Assembly (NCBI GenBank): GCA_951813545.1
Contig: OX638352.1
Span: 310,001 to 374,000, forward strand
Source of the DNA: an uncultured Poribacteria bacterium
Lineage (GTDB): Bacteria; Poribacteria; WGA-4E; WGA-3G
Length of the DNA: 64,000 nt
Direction: 5' to 3'
Below are positions 16,944-24,836 of the stretch, piece by piece. The notes below the pieces were generated by a model. It did no database searches. It saw nothing but the letters and a program-made list of their open reading frames with translations, and was not told the origin of the DNA. The translations under genes were made by a program, and so were the position numbers. Position 1 is the first letter of the stretch; the number at the start of each line of letters is the position of its first letter.

Positions 16944-17888
16944 CTATTTCATTTCTTCATCAGCTTTCACCAACAGAAGAATGTTCGACGCAGTCAGGTG
17001 AAGAGCGTACGCTGCTATGTATTCCGGTACGATAATTTGTGTTAAACCCTGTCCATGCCCCGACTGGCGATTACGAGCAGTGGGAAGTCCCGACTCCAAT
17101 GTACTTTTCAATGCTGAAAAGTGTGATTGCATGAAAGATGGAATTAACCCCTTGTCAAATACAATCTGAATTAAATCCTTAGCGGTACTCCGTTTATCAT
17201 GGTACTGCCAATTTCTCTTTTTGCAAATCGTTTTGAGGCAACTCTCAAATGCTTTGAGACACTCATTCAGACATTCCTTGTATCTTCCCTTTAGATAATG
17301 CTTGTGTGCCTTCAGGAACTCCTCATTTGCCCCTTCGTATATCGTATCAGAAAGGAAATTCAGAACGGGTTTCATCACTTCAGAGTGGATAAACTGAGAA
17401 TCTATTTTTATTATTTGCCCAGATTCGTACTGATACCCTACACCGTGCTCGCGAAATCGATAATTTAATTCATTAATTGCATCGTCAGGTGAAACACTAG
17501 GTCTAAAATATCGATGACGATTATGGCGGACATCCTGATCTATAAATCGAAATGAAAGCTCAATGACATCAATAGCCCTTTCTATATCATCTGTACTAAG
17601 AAAAAAATTGATAACTGTAGTAACATGATAAGAATCATTATGCACGCTATGATAACTGGAATCACCATCTTGATCAAGTGTAAACTTACCGTACGCATAG
17701 GACAATTCTTGGTGGAGCAATTCATATACTTGCCTGGCATCATCAGTGTATCTATCTCTCAAAACTGCTCGCCAAATATGGACAATCTGAACCCGCAATT
17801 CCTGTGGAATAATTTCGTATTGGTAAATGTCAGGAACCTCACCCCGAAGCCGTTTCTGTCGTTTTAAAAAAAGTTCATAGATTTTCAT
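16944..17888 (-). CDS. AbiJ-like (STM4504/CBY_0614-type) protein with a HEPN-like C-terminus
   Basis: A 314-residue protein. The N-terminus (MKIYELFLKRQKRLRGEVPD, then PQELRVQIVHIW) fits the AbiJ N-terminal domain type seen in abortive-infection and STM4504/CBY_0614 proteins, as recalled from family knowledge. The middle (about 190-230) is helical with YLKGRYKECLNECLKAFESC. Near the end, TARNRQSGHGQG (270-281) contains R272-x5-H278, matching the R-x(4-6)-H catalytic signature of HEPN ribonucleases, followed by a long final helix. Likely role: an RNase that acts during phage infection (inference). Its own terminator lies downstream and its SD is AAGGAT. AT-rich codons differ from the neighbours, consistent with horizontal gain. 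No obvious antitoxin adjoins it. Confidence 0.7.
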   Translation of the reverse strand: MKIYELFLKRQKRLRGEVPDIYQYEIIPQELRVQIVHIWRAVLRDRYTDDARQVYELLHQELSYAYGKFTLDQDGDSSYHSVHNDSYHVTTVINFFLSTDDIERAIDVIELSFRFIDQDVRHNRHRYFRPSVSPDDAINELNYRFREHGVGYQYESGQIIKIDSQFIHSEVMKPVLNFLSDTIYEGANEEFLKAHKHYLKGRYKECLNECLKAFESCLKTICKKRNWQYHDKRSTAKDLIQIVFDKGLIPSFMQSHFSALKSTLESGLPTARNRQSGHGQGLTQIIVPEYIAAYALHLTASNILLLVKADEEMK

Positions 17889-17963
17889 ATCGTTTTATCC
17901 TTCAACTTCTCTTTAAAGAAAAACAATTAAACGCGCCACAAGGAATAAAATCCTGAGCGCGTC

Positions 17964-18081
17964 TATAGTAAAACCCGAAAATAAGAGAGCACTTTGGAAA
18001 ACACAAAACACCTCACCACCGCTGGCGAGGATTGTATCCTCGCCTCTTTGGAGTGTCTAATTAATTCTAAACTTTACTATA
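17964..18081. mobile_element. Short MITE-like repeat with TATAGTAAA ends
   Basis: TATAGTAAA (17964-17972) and TTTACTATA (18073-18081) form 9-bp inverted ends around a central perfect hairpin GGCGAGGAT-TGT-ATCCTCGCC (18024-18044). The right end CTAATTAATTCTA resembles the ends of the repeat at 23258-23400. No coding capacity. It is next to an ACGCGC/GCGCGT hairpin at 17931-17962. Confidence 0.5.
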
Positions 18082-18148
18082 AATCAGACAATCAATTTCA
18101 GATAATACTAAGGACAAGCGACTATCACGCACCGCTATTTATAAGAAA

Positions 18149-18412
18149 CTATTTTCTTTTTTTCGGTACCGTGATAGTTTCAACGATAGCAGTTGACTTC
18201 CGGCGTTCTGCTTCCTTACGGGTTATAAATCTGCCTGTCTGGGCATCGCGACCAACCTTAAAAGTAGTTGTCTGAGGTTTCCGTTTGCTTGAAGATGTTG
18301 ATTTTCTGCTACCTTGCTTACCATAAACGACCTTTTCTACCGCCCGTTTAACTTGGTTTCTTGTGAGTTTTCCGCGTTTAGGCGGAAATTTGACAGTTCT
18401 TCTTCTTGCCAC
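18149..18412 (-). CDS. Small basic protein of unknown function (GRDAxTGRFI motif)
   Basis: An 87-residue, strongly basic protein. The GTG at 18412 is preferred over the ATG at 18436 because AAGGAGGT lies seven bases before it. Residues 1-45 are rich in Arg/Lys (ARRRTVKFPPKRGKLTRN) and a Ser/Lys linker follows. The C-terminal third carries KVGRDAQTGRFITRKEAERR and then TAIVETI, a conserved-looking module seen in small bacterial proteins of unknown role. It begins only 33 bp after a truncated gene on the same strand, suggesting a former two-gene operon. Nucleic-acid binding is possible from charge, but nothing proves it. Confidence 0.65.
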   Translation of the reverse strand: MARRRTVKFPPKRGKLTRNQVKRAVEKVVYGKQGSRKSTSSSKRKPQTTTFKVGRDAQTGRFITRKEAERRKSTAIVETITVPKKRK

Positions 18413-18445
18413 TCTAAGCACCTCCTTGAACCACATTTCAATAAA

Positions 18446-18754
18446 CTAATCACCTTTAGTCTCCAACCATTGTGCAACCATCAAAGCATAATCATTAAAA
18501 GTCAGTTCCTCAACTACATACCGATACTCTTGCACCATTTGAGGTAAATTTCCAACAAAATTTCGATAACGTTCCCAAATGACGCTTCCACTCGGAATTG
18601 TCTCACGTCTTGATACATTGCGGAGCCAATCGCGGACAACTTTTACAATTGCTTCCGGGGCATCATTATGCGCCTGAATGTCCTGACCGGCAATATCAGA
18701 AATAAATTGCTGATACCTATACGGTTCGGTATCCAGTATCAGACACTTTTTCCT
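18446..18754 (-). pseudogene. 5'-truncated gene, C-terminal ~100 residues remain
   Basis: On the minus strand a frame stays open from just after a TGA at 18755-18757 to a TAG at 18446-18448. It encodes a credible protein tail including DTEPYRYQQFISDIAGQD, IVKVVRDWLRN and FNDYALMVAQWLE. No ATG or GTG is available until far into the frame, so the start and N-terminal domain have been lost. The preserved tail continues 33 bp upstream of the small basic protein, probably its former operon partner. The upstream DNA to 18869 has no further matching frame. I cannot name the family. Confidence 0.6.
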
Positions 18755-18869
18755 TCAATTAACAGCACACCGTATCCAATCAAATTATTAACCTCTATGA
18801 AACCTCGCTAGCGAGAAAGAGAGCGAATCGTCCGGAGGAGGCAATCGGGTGCGGTTGTGGAGAACCTAA

Positions 18870-19700
18870 TTACCACATCACCGTCCCACCGGTGTTGATG
18901 TCCTGTCCTGTCATGTTGGCGGCATCATCAGACGCGAGGAAGACAGCTAATGCAGCCGCATCCTCAGACCCGGAACCTTTATCACTATACCCTTCATCCG
19001 AACACCATCTACCGGCGATAACGCTCTTTGGATTTGTCTGTTTGTACCGCTCGCGTAATGCGTCTTCATCAAAGGGTTTGTTCATGTATTCAGCCCTACC
19101 TCTCGCGAGTTCAAGGCTTCTCTCCGTATGCCAACCAGGACAGATGGCGTTGACGTTGATATTGTACCGTCCGACATCAGCGGCGAGTGTCCGCGTGAAA
19201 CCGATAACCCCCATCTTCGAGGTCGCATAAGGTGCTCTGTGCGAAAGTGGTTGTTTGCCTGTCCCAGAACTGAAGTTTATGATTTTCCCATATTTCTTGC
19301 GAATCATCTCCGGCAGGACGGCTTTAGAACAGATAAACAGCGAATCGAGGTTGACCTCAAGTGTACGCCGCCATTCCTCCAAACTCATGTCCCATACATC
19401 CTTCGTCGGTCCCGCAATACCGACAACATTGGCGAGTATATCAATAGTGCCGAATTTTTCGATGGTGGCAGCGACCATTTCATCAACGGGTGCCTCTTGT
19501 GAAACATCGGTCTCAAAGCAGATGACATCTCCACCGGCGGTTCTAATTTCTGAACCTACCTTTGCCTCTAACTCCTGCACAGGAATAACATCACAGATGG
19601 AGACCGCTGCACCCTCTTTTGCAAATCTTCTCGCAACTGCCTCGGCGTGCCCTCTGGCAGCACCCGTTACGATTGCGACTTTACCCTCTAATCTTCCCAT
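18870..19700 (-). CDS. SDR-family NAD(P)-dependent oxidoreductase
   Basis: A 276-residue short-chain dehydrogenase/reductase. The start MGRLEGK at 19700 is chosen because GGAAGGGAAG precedes it; the ATG at 19721 has no SD. Cofactor motif: VTGAARGHAEA, TGxxxGxG-like with His in place of the usual Ile/Leu. NVVGIAG replaces the NNAG motif. Catalytic Ser in NFSSGTGK, and Y-x3-K in APYATSKMG. A loop near residues 215-235 (WCSDEGYSDKGSGSED) is longer than usual. MTGQDINTGG ends the protein. Substrate unknown; these enzymes often act on sugars or fatty acyl chains. Confidence 0.92.
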   Translation of the reverse strand: MGRLEGKVAIVTGAARGHAEAVARRFAKEGAAVSICDVIPVQELEAKVGSEIRTAGGDVICFETDVSQEAPVDEMVAATIEKFGTIDILANVVGIAGPTKDVWDMSLEEWRRTLEVNLDSLFICSKAVLPEMIRKKYGKIINFSSGTGKQPLSHRAPYATSKMGVIGFTRTLAADVGRYNINVNAICPGWHTERSLELARGRAEYMNKPFDEDALRERYKQTNPKSVIAGRWCSDEGYSDKGSGSEDAAALAVFLASDDAANMTGQDINTGGTVMW

Positions 19701-19793
19701 GAAAATCTTCCCTTCCTGCATGAAAACAGATGTAGTAGATTAACATCATAACGGAAGAGGTTGAGGGTGTCAATCGAAATCGGGATGGGCATC

Positions 19794-19851
19794 GCGATCG
19801 GGAGATCGCTCCTACAGAAGAAAAAGTCGGGATTCGGAGATCCCTCCTACA
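19794..19851. repeat. Two adjacent copies of the GTAGGAG palindrome
   Basis: GCGATCGGGAGATCGCTCCTACA (about 19794-19816) is followed by GTCGGGATTCGGAGATCCCTCCTACA (19826-19851). Both are inverted-orientation members of the TGTAGGAGG..TCCCGAC family and lie directly upstream of the coaE promoter. Confidence 0.65.
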
Positions 19852-19861
19852 GAAGCGGAGA

Positions 19862-19890
19862 TTGACAAATTTCGGTGTGTCATATACACT
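19862..19890 (+). promoter_or_regulatory. Promoter for coaE
   Basis: Consensus TTGACA at 19862-19867 with TATACA (15-bp spacing) or TACACT (17-bp spacing, 19885-19890) downstream. Transcription from here would begin at or within a few bases of the ATG at 19898, implying a leaderless or near-leaderless mRNA. Confidence 0.55.
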
Positions 19891-19897
19891 CAATGGT

Positions 19898-20548
19898 ATG
19901 GAAACAGCAACAACAGACCGCGCACGCGGCACCATTGTCGGGATTACAGGCGGGATTGCCTGCGGAAAAACGACCGTCTCAGATCTGCTTGCAGAAAAGG
20001 GGGCGATTCCGATCAATGCCGACGAAATCGGACACCAACTCCTTAAGGTGGACAGTCCTGCCATTGATGAACTCATTAAGACTTTTGGACAGGACATTGT
20101 CGAAGAATCGGGAGATGTCAGTAGGAAAAAATTGGGGGCAATCGTTTTTAAGGATAAAGCAGCGCGAGAACGATTGAATAGCATCTTGCATCCGTTGATT
20201 ATTGAACGCTCACGGGGACATGCACGCCAACTCGTCACTGAAGATCCAACGTGTATTGTGCTACTGGACGCGCCGCTCCTCATTGAAGCCGGTGCTTATG
20301 ACACTGTAGATCTGATTGTGGTTGTGGCGGCATCACCGGAGACGCAGCTGCGACGCACGTTAGAACGCAGTGTCGCACAAGGGAGACCTCTTACCGAAAC
20401 GGAGGTTCAGGCACGGATTGATGCACAGATGCCGATTTCAGAGAAAGTCAAATATGCGGATGTTGTTATAGAGAATGAAGGGACGCTTGAAGCACTTCAT
20501 AGACAGGTGAATGAACTTTGGGAGAGACTTCAGCAGCATAGCGAGTAA
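19898..20548 (+). CDS. coaE: Dephospho-CoA kinase
   Basis: A 216-residue P-loop kinase that phosphorylates the ribose 3'-OH of dephospho-CoA, the last step of coenzyme A synthesis. GITGGIACGKTTVSDLL is the Walker A region, INADEIGHQLL the substrate-binding segment, and LLDAPLLIEAGAYD and RTLERSVAQGRPL (lid) follow as expected. A longer frame from a TTG at 19862 exists, but that TTG is the -35 hexamer of the likely promoter, so the ATG at 19898 is preferred. No SD precedes it. Full family length. Confidence 0.95.
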   Translation: METATTDRARGTIVGITGGIACGKTTVSDLLAEKGAIPINADEIGHQLLKVDSPAIDELIKTFGQDIVEESGDVSRKKLGAIVFKDKAARERLNSILHPLIIERSRGHARQLVTEDPTCIVLLDAPLLIEAGAYDTVDLIVVVAASPETQLRRTLERSVAQGRPLTETEVQARIDAQMPISEKVKYADVVIENEGTLEALHRQVNELWERLQQHSE

Positions 20549-20550
20549 GA

Positions 20551-20580
20551 GGTCGCGAGCACAACTCGCTCCTACAGGAG
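20551..20580. repeat. GTAGGAG-type palindrome at the coaE/modC junction
   Basis: GGTCGCGAGCACAACTCGCT followed by CCTACAGGAG lies in the short gap between the convergent coaE and modC genes. It matches the GTAGGAGCGA..TCGCGACC variant at 23284-23310. It may act as a transcription barrier, but no T-run is present. Confidence 0.55.
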
Positions 20581-20582
20581 GA

Positions 20583-21659
20583 CTAATCCCAGAGGAGATT
20601 GATGGCACTCGCCTTAATGACACAGTAAACGGCTAATCCTTCCGTCAATTGCAACTGCTCTCGCGCCTCGTGTGTGATTTTCACTGCAAGGTGATGCCAT
20701 TCAACGAGAATAGATACCCATGTTCGTTCACTCTTGACCTCAAGATACTGAATTTTTCCCGGTAAAATGTTGCGCGCACTAATCGAGAGATCTGGTTCAA
20801 GTGAGATAATAATATCCTCAGCACGGATAGCGACCGGAACGACTTTGCCGACTTCAACATCGATATAAGGTATAATCAGGGATTGGCTCCCGATTTCCAA
20901 CGAAGTCAAACCGCGTGCCTTGTCCGAAGCCATCACAGGAAGAAATAGAATGTTTTCGATACCCGTCAATTGCGCGATGGGCATCGCGGAAGGGGCGGTT
21001 AACAACCGGTGCGGTTCACCTCTCGCCATAATTTCGCCATCAGCGATTAGGAAGGCTTCGTCAGCGAGAGCCATCGCCTCTGAAAAGGCGTGCGTAACAT
21101 AAAGGATTGGGACCTCAAAGGTTTCTTTAATGTGATGCAGATACGGTATAATCCGATCTTTTAGCCCGCTATCAAGCGCAGCAAGTGGTTCATCCATCAG
21201 GAGCATCCGTGGTTCCATAGCGAGTGCCCGCGCGATCGCAACCCGTTGGCGCTGACCACCAGAGAGTTCATTCGGATACCGTTGAAGAAGTTCAGTAATT
21301 TCAAGAACATCTATCGCAGCCGATAATTTTCGTGGATTCGGTTGTCCATATCGGATATTCTGCGCAACAGTGAGGTGCGGAAAAAGGTATCCCTCCTGAA
21401 AAACATAGCCGAACCGCCGCTTTTCAGGTGGCAGATTAATTTTAGAGGCAGAGGCGTAAAGGATCTCGTTTCCAAAAGCGATCTCACCTTCATCAGGTGT
21501 CAGCGTGCCGCTAACGCAATTGAGAAGCGTGCTTTTACCACTTCCAGACACACCCAAAAACGCTGAAACCTTCGTTTCCAATGTGCAATCGACTTCTAAG
21601 GTGAAACTCCCGAGGCTTTTGCGAAAATCGAGTCTGATTTTGGTACTACTATCTGCCAT
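20583..21659 (-). CDS. modC: Molybdate ABC transporter ATP-binding protein
   Basis: A 358-residue ATPase driving molybdate import with ModA and ModB. Walker A GVSGSGKST, signature LSGGQRQRVAIARAL, Walker B MLLMDEPLAALD and the switch His in YVTHAFSEA are all present. The C-terminal part (about 285-358) has the TOBE/Mop-like fold with SARNILPGKI, where ModC senses oxyanion. The ATG at 21659 has GAGAGGG just before it; a GTG at 21674 would overlap the upstream gene by four bases. modB and modA lie 2.5 kb upstream in the same direction, separated by an FGE-like gene and an IS remnant. ModC identity rests on this linkage and the domain pattern; a sulfate/Fe ATPase is less likely. Confidence 0.88.
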   Translation of the reverse strand: MADSSTKIRLDFRKSLGSFTLEVDCTLETKVSAFLGVSGSGKSTLLNCVSGTLTPDEGEIAFGNEILYASASKINLPPEKRRFGYVFQEGYLFPHLTVAQNIRYGQPNPRKLSAAIDVLEITELLQRYPNELSGGQRQRVAIARALAMEPRMLLMDEPLAALDSGLKDRIIPYLHHIKETFEVPILYVTHAFSEAMALADEAFLIADGEIMARGEPHRLLTAPSAMPIAQLTGIENILFLPVMASDKARGLTSLEIGSQSLIIPYIDVEVGKVVPVAIRAEDIIISLEPDLSISARNILPGKIQYLEVKSERTWVSILVEWHHLAVKITHEAREQLQLTEGLAVYCVIKASAINLLWD

Positions 21660-21670
21660 AGCGAACCCTC

Positions 21671-22030
21671 TCACTCAAATCCGCTACTATCATCATAACC
21701 ACCGTCGAATCCATCGTCAGATCCGTCAGAATCCATATCGTCAGATGAATCGTGATCATCATCATAGACTTCACCGAGCATTAGACCCGTTAAAAGCAGA
21801 TCTTCATATTCAGCATCAGCACTGTCTGGCGGTATTTGAAATCGAGGCTGCACGTCTCCGCTATGAGCCTCAAAAGTAGGCAAGGGGCGTATGTGAGCCT
21901 CGGTATAAAAGTCATGAGCTACCTGATATTGCTACAAGTCAGCATCGCAGAACGGCACACATTTCATCAAATACAACTTCAACTCACAGGAGAGAGACAG
22001 ATATTCACTGACTTCATGACGCATGTTCAT
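21671..22030 (-). pseudogene. Small gene upstream of modC interrupted by an in-frame amber codon
   Basis: From an ATG at 22030 (AGGGGTT upstream) the minus frame encodes about 32 residues including CELKLYLMKCVPFCDADL, then TAG (21932-21934), then continues in the same frame with QYQVAHDFYTEAHIRPLP and an acidic tail (DDDHDSSDDMDSDGSDD) to a TGA overlapping the modC region. Both halves look coding and would form one 119-residue protein if the amber codon were a sense codon. Either a fresh nonsense mutation, a sequencing error, or read-through. I do not recognise the family. Its end overlaps the possible GTG start of modC, so it was probably co-transcribed and translationally coupled with it. 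Confidence 0.55.
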
Positions 22031-22132
22031 GAACTAACCCCTAAACAACCTTGATAATTATTGATTTAGGATACCTTTTTAGAAATATAAGATTAGTAAT
22101 TACCAGTTAAGTAGTGCCCGATTTTGAGGCTG

Positions 22133-22157
22133 CCATCACCTGCTACGCAGGTGATGG
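22133..22157. repeat. Strong hairpin downstream of the FGE-like gene
   Basis: Perfect 11-bp stem CCATCACCTGC / GCAGGTGATGG with a TAC loop. It is flanked by direct repeats GTTAAGTAGT (22105-22114 and 22168-22177). It lies 26 bp past the FGE-like stop (minus strand). No T-run follows, so terminator or insertion-sequence remnant are both possible. Confidence 0.55.
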
Positions 22158-22182
22158 GTTAAATATGTTAAGTAGTTAAGAT

Positions 22183-23232
22183 TTAAGGGGTTACAGCCCT
22201 CGCGCAACGAAATCCGTTGAGGAGGCTCGAATTCGAAGGAATATCCCCGTAGCGGTAGGCGACCCGAACGAATAGCGTATTATTGAGCCAGGACCCGCCA
22301 CGCAACACGCGAACGCGAGAAGTGTTAACACCTGTATAGTTATCTAATAATATGTTAACTGGCTGACCCCCTGCTACCGGATTCTGACGGGGCGAATTAC
22401 TATAGAAACCACTTTGATATTCATCAAGACACCACTCCCATACATTCCCCGCCATATCATACAAACCGTACACGTTCGGAGGATAACTCCCAACAGGTGC
22501 CGTAGAGCCAACATTTGGCCAATAGTTCGCCCTGGTCGCATCAATCGTATCCCCCCACGGATACACCTTCCCTACCAAACCCCCACGCGCCGCTTTCTCC
22601 CATTCCGCCTCCGTCGGTAAACGCTTACCTGCCCACTTCGAGTAGGCCATCGCACCATACCAACTTACCTGAACTACGGGATGGTCGCCTTTACCCGCCG
22701 GGTAATTGTTACCATTCCAAGAGTGTAGGTAATATCCACTGTGGAATCTTCGCTCAATACGTCCTTTTTGCCATTGCGGATTGGCATCTACAAACTTCTT
22801 GTATTCCGCATTCGTCACCTCATATTTGTCCATGTAGAACGCATCCACATAGACGGTATGCACAGGCCTTTCATCAACGGCTCCACCGTTGCTCCCCATC
22901 TGAAAATCGCCTGCCGGAATCAGCACCATCCCGTCAACACTCCCCACGGGACCGGTTGTCCGTGTGCCTATCGCGTTCTTAACCAACATCAGATCCACGA
23001 TATTCACAACATTGTCGTCGTTGACATCCGCAGCATGTGCACCTATCTTCCCCATATGATCGTCAACGAACTCTAAATCTGCCGTATTCACGACACCATC
23101 GCCGTTGACATCTACATTGCCTGCCCAAGAAATCGGGTCTGATACGAACAAAGCAACCGCTAAAATCAATAAAAGGGAAAGCGTGCGCTGAATCACACGA
23201 CTTCTGACGTTCTGAATCCTTTTTCTTTTCAT
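22183..23232 (-). CDS. Secreted dockerin-like + formylglycine-generating-enzyme (SUMF1/PvdO) fold protein
   Basis: A 349-residue exported protein. Residues 1-38 are a signal peptide (basic, then LSLLLILAVALFVSDPISWA). Residues about 40-92 form a dockerin-like pair of calcium-binding repeats, DVNGDGVVNTADLEFV and DVNDDNVVNIVDLMLV. From about 103 to the end is the SUMF1/FGE-sulfatase domain: IPAGDFQMGS, VTNAEYKKFV, VSWYGAMAYSKWAGKRLPTEAEWEKA in pieces, GNVWEWCLDEY, RVLRGGSW and GFRCAR. True FGEs activate sulfatases; many homologues have other or unknown roles, and the catalytic cysteine pair cannot be confirmed by eye. Dockerin plus FGE suggests surface attachment or assembly. It interrupts the mod operon; SD is AAGGAG. 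Confidence 0.9.
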   Translation of the reverse strand: MKRKRIQNVRSRVIQRTLSLLLILAVALFVSDPISWAGNVDVNGDGVVNTADLEFVDDHMGKIGAHAADVNDDNVVNIVDLMLVKNAIGTRTTGPVGSVDGMVLIPAGDFQMGSNGGAVDERPVHTVYVDAFYMDKYEVTNAEYKKFVDANPQWQKGRIERRFHSGYYLHSWNGNNYPAGKGDHPVVQVSWYGAMAYSKWAGKRLPTEAEWEKAARGGLVGKVYPWGDTIDATRANYWPNVGSTAPVGSYPPNVYGLYDMAGNVWEWCLDEYQSGFYSNSPRQNPVAGGQPVNILLDNYTGVNTSRVRVLRGGSWLNNTLFVRVAYRYGDIPSNSSLLNGFRCARAVTP

Positions 23233-23257
23233 AACTTGAAACTCCTTTCATGGTGAA

Positions 23258-23400
23258 TTATAGAAATAATTAGACACGTATTCTGTAGGAGCGATCTCCG
23301 AATCGCGACCAAACACCTTGATAGTCTGGAATCGGGTTCCCTCCTACATCGGGAATCGGAGCTCCCGCCTACAGTTAATCATGTAGAATTAATTCTATAA
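23258..23400. mobile_element. MITE-like repeat with TTATAGAATTAATT ends
   Basis: TTATAGAAATAATT (23258-23271) and AATTAATTCTATAA (23387-23400) are 13/14 matching inverted ends about 143 bp apart. The interior holds three copies of the GTAGGAG palindrome family (23284-23310 and 23328-23374, both orientations). Inner-end sequence TAATTAGACAC is shared with the right end of the element at 17964-18081. No coding frame. It lies between the FGE-like gene and the IS remnant. Confidence 0.55.
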
Positions 23401-23412
23401 CCTACAATATAC

Positions 23413-24114
23413 CAATACCTTCGCCAAAATGATTGACTAAATAGGGTAAATACCTAAAGTTATAGGTGAACAAACCCAACTTAAAAGGATGTTTACCCAT
23501 GTTAGAGATTGTATCATTATTTACTGTTTTGAGTCCACATTTATCGATGCCCCTGCTTCGACAACTGTCCGAAATCGTGTTCGCTATGCTTGCGATGACC
23601 GGGGGCGTGACGCTGCGAAATATTTCGCGTTGGACTTCAAAAGGCGGGAGTTATCGCACGATCCAACGGTTTTACAACACACTCCTGCCTTGGGGAACAC
23701 TTTGCTGGGTGTTCTTTAGAACACATCTCTTTGATCCTGAGAGTGTTTATCTGCTTGCCGGCGATGAAAGCATCATCGAGTTCAACTTCCGAGACGCAAA
23801 ACAGTTTTGGGGGTTAGACGATTTTATCAACGTCAAGCAGATACCCGTCAATAATGCCGCGAACCTGTCAATGTTTATGGTTAATGGCGCCGCAAAACTC
23901 CGAGAGATGTTCGGTTCGGAACATACCGGTTTGGGTGTTTTAGACTTCAAAGCACGCTACAGAGGACACAAGTATTTACAAAAAACATTAAAAATACTTC
24001 CGCAAAAACCTGAAACCATTGTTATTGAAAACATCGCTGAACATCTGGCGTCTATTGGTGCTATTCATTACACTTCAAATCAAATTAGACCCGGATAATT
24101 TGGCGAAGGTATTG
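23413..24114 (+). mobile_element. Internally deleted IS element (IS4-type) with intact ends
   Basis: Perfect 16-bp terminal inverted repeats CAATACCTTCGCCAAA (23413-23428) and TTTGGCGAAGGTATTG (24099-24114) bound a 702-bp element. It contains one frame, a transposase with its middle deleted. Because both ends are intact, it could be mobilised in trans by a complete relative. It lies between modB and the FGE-like gene. Confidence 0.85.
23466..24098 (+). pseudogene. DDE transposase with in-frame internal deletion
   Basis: A 210-codon frame (probable true start ATG at 23499, after AAAGGATG... context) that joins the two ends of an IS4-type transposase. The N-terminal part runs to VYLLAGDE, containing the first catalytic Asp (D100 of the long frame). 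It is followed at once by IIEFNFRDAKQFWGL, the C-terminal E-x6-K part of the YREK signature (E105, K112) normally found more than a hundred residues later. The second catalytic Asp and the central beta-strand domain are missing, so the protein cannot transpose alone. The junction keeps the reading frame; the tail then continues normally to HYTSNQIRPG. A dominant-negative or repressor role is possible but speculative. Confidence 0.85.
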
Positions 24115-24170
24115 ATAACGTGAGTTGGATAGAGTTCTACCTAACCTCAACTACCTTTACAAAAAACGCA

Positions 24171-24836
24171 CTATCGAAGCGTGAAGCGTTCCGTTAACCA
24201 GAGTGCAATGAAGGCAACAACGGTTGAAATAAGCACCAATCGATAGACAGAGGCATCTTCTCCGAGATGTACAGCACTGAAAATCGCTAACGCCATCGTT
24301 TGGGTTTTGCCGGGAATATTTCCTGCCACCATGATTGTGGCACCAAACTCACCAAGACTTTTGGAGAAACCGAGGATGGCTCCGCCGATAACGCCGCGAT
24401 GCGCAAGCGGAAAGGTTATTGTCCAAAACACCTTCAAGGGTGATGCCCCAAGTGTCCGTGCTGCATTTTCAAGCTCCAGCGGCACAGACTCCATCCCTGT
24501 TACGATACCACGTACTAACAGTGGAAATGAGATAATTGAGACCGCAATGATAACAGCCCACTGTGAAAAAACGATCTCTATACCGAAAACTTGATAAATA
24601 AATCCACCGATGAACCCGTGTCTACCTAATAGAATAAGGAGTAAATATCCACTTACGATAGGTGGCAGCACCAACGGACACATCACAAGCGTATTCAGGA
24701 AAGCCTTTCCTGGAAATGTACGTTTTGCAAGGAGCCAACCAACTAATAGCCCTGGTGGGAACATTATAACAAGACTGAACAACGCAACTTTAATAGATAA
24801 AAAGAGGGCGGCAACTTCGGCGGGGGTTATCCTCAT
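24171..24836 (-). CDS. modB: Molybdate ABC transporter permease
   Basis: A 221-residue inner-membrane permease with five or six helices. PLVLPPIVSGYLLL and the EAA loop LENAARTLGASPLKVFWTITFPL (about 125-147) are typical of ModB, as are GGAILGFSKSLGEFGAT and AGNIPGKTQTM. Its start overlaps modA by four bases, so the two are translationally coupled. modC, normally next, is displaced 2.5 kb downstream by inserted genes and an IS remnant. Confidence 0.95.
   Translation of the reverse strand: MRITPAEVAALFLSIKVALFSLVIMFPPGLLVGWLLAKRTFPGKAFLNTLVMCPLVLPPIVSGYLLLILLGRHGFIGGFIYQVFGIEIVFSQWAVIIAVSIISFPLLVRGIVTGMESVPLELENAARTLGASPLKVFWTITFPLAHRGVIGGAILGFSKSLGEFGATIMVAGNIPGKTQTMALAIFSAVHLGEDASVYRLVLISTVVAFIALWLTERFTLR

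Noticed and set aside
21836..22054. Plus-strand 72-codon frame opposite the amber-interrupted gene
   Set aside because: Composition and the continuous coding character of the minus strand (with overlap into modC) make the plus frame a shadow.
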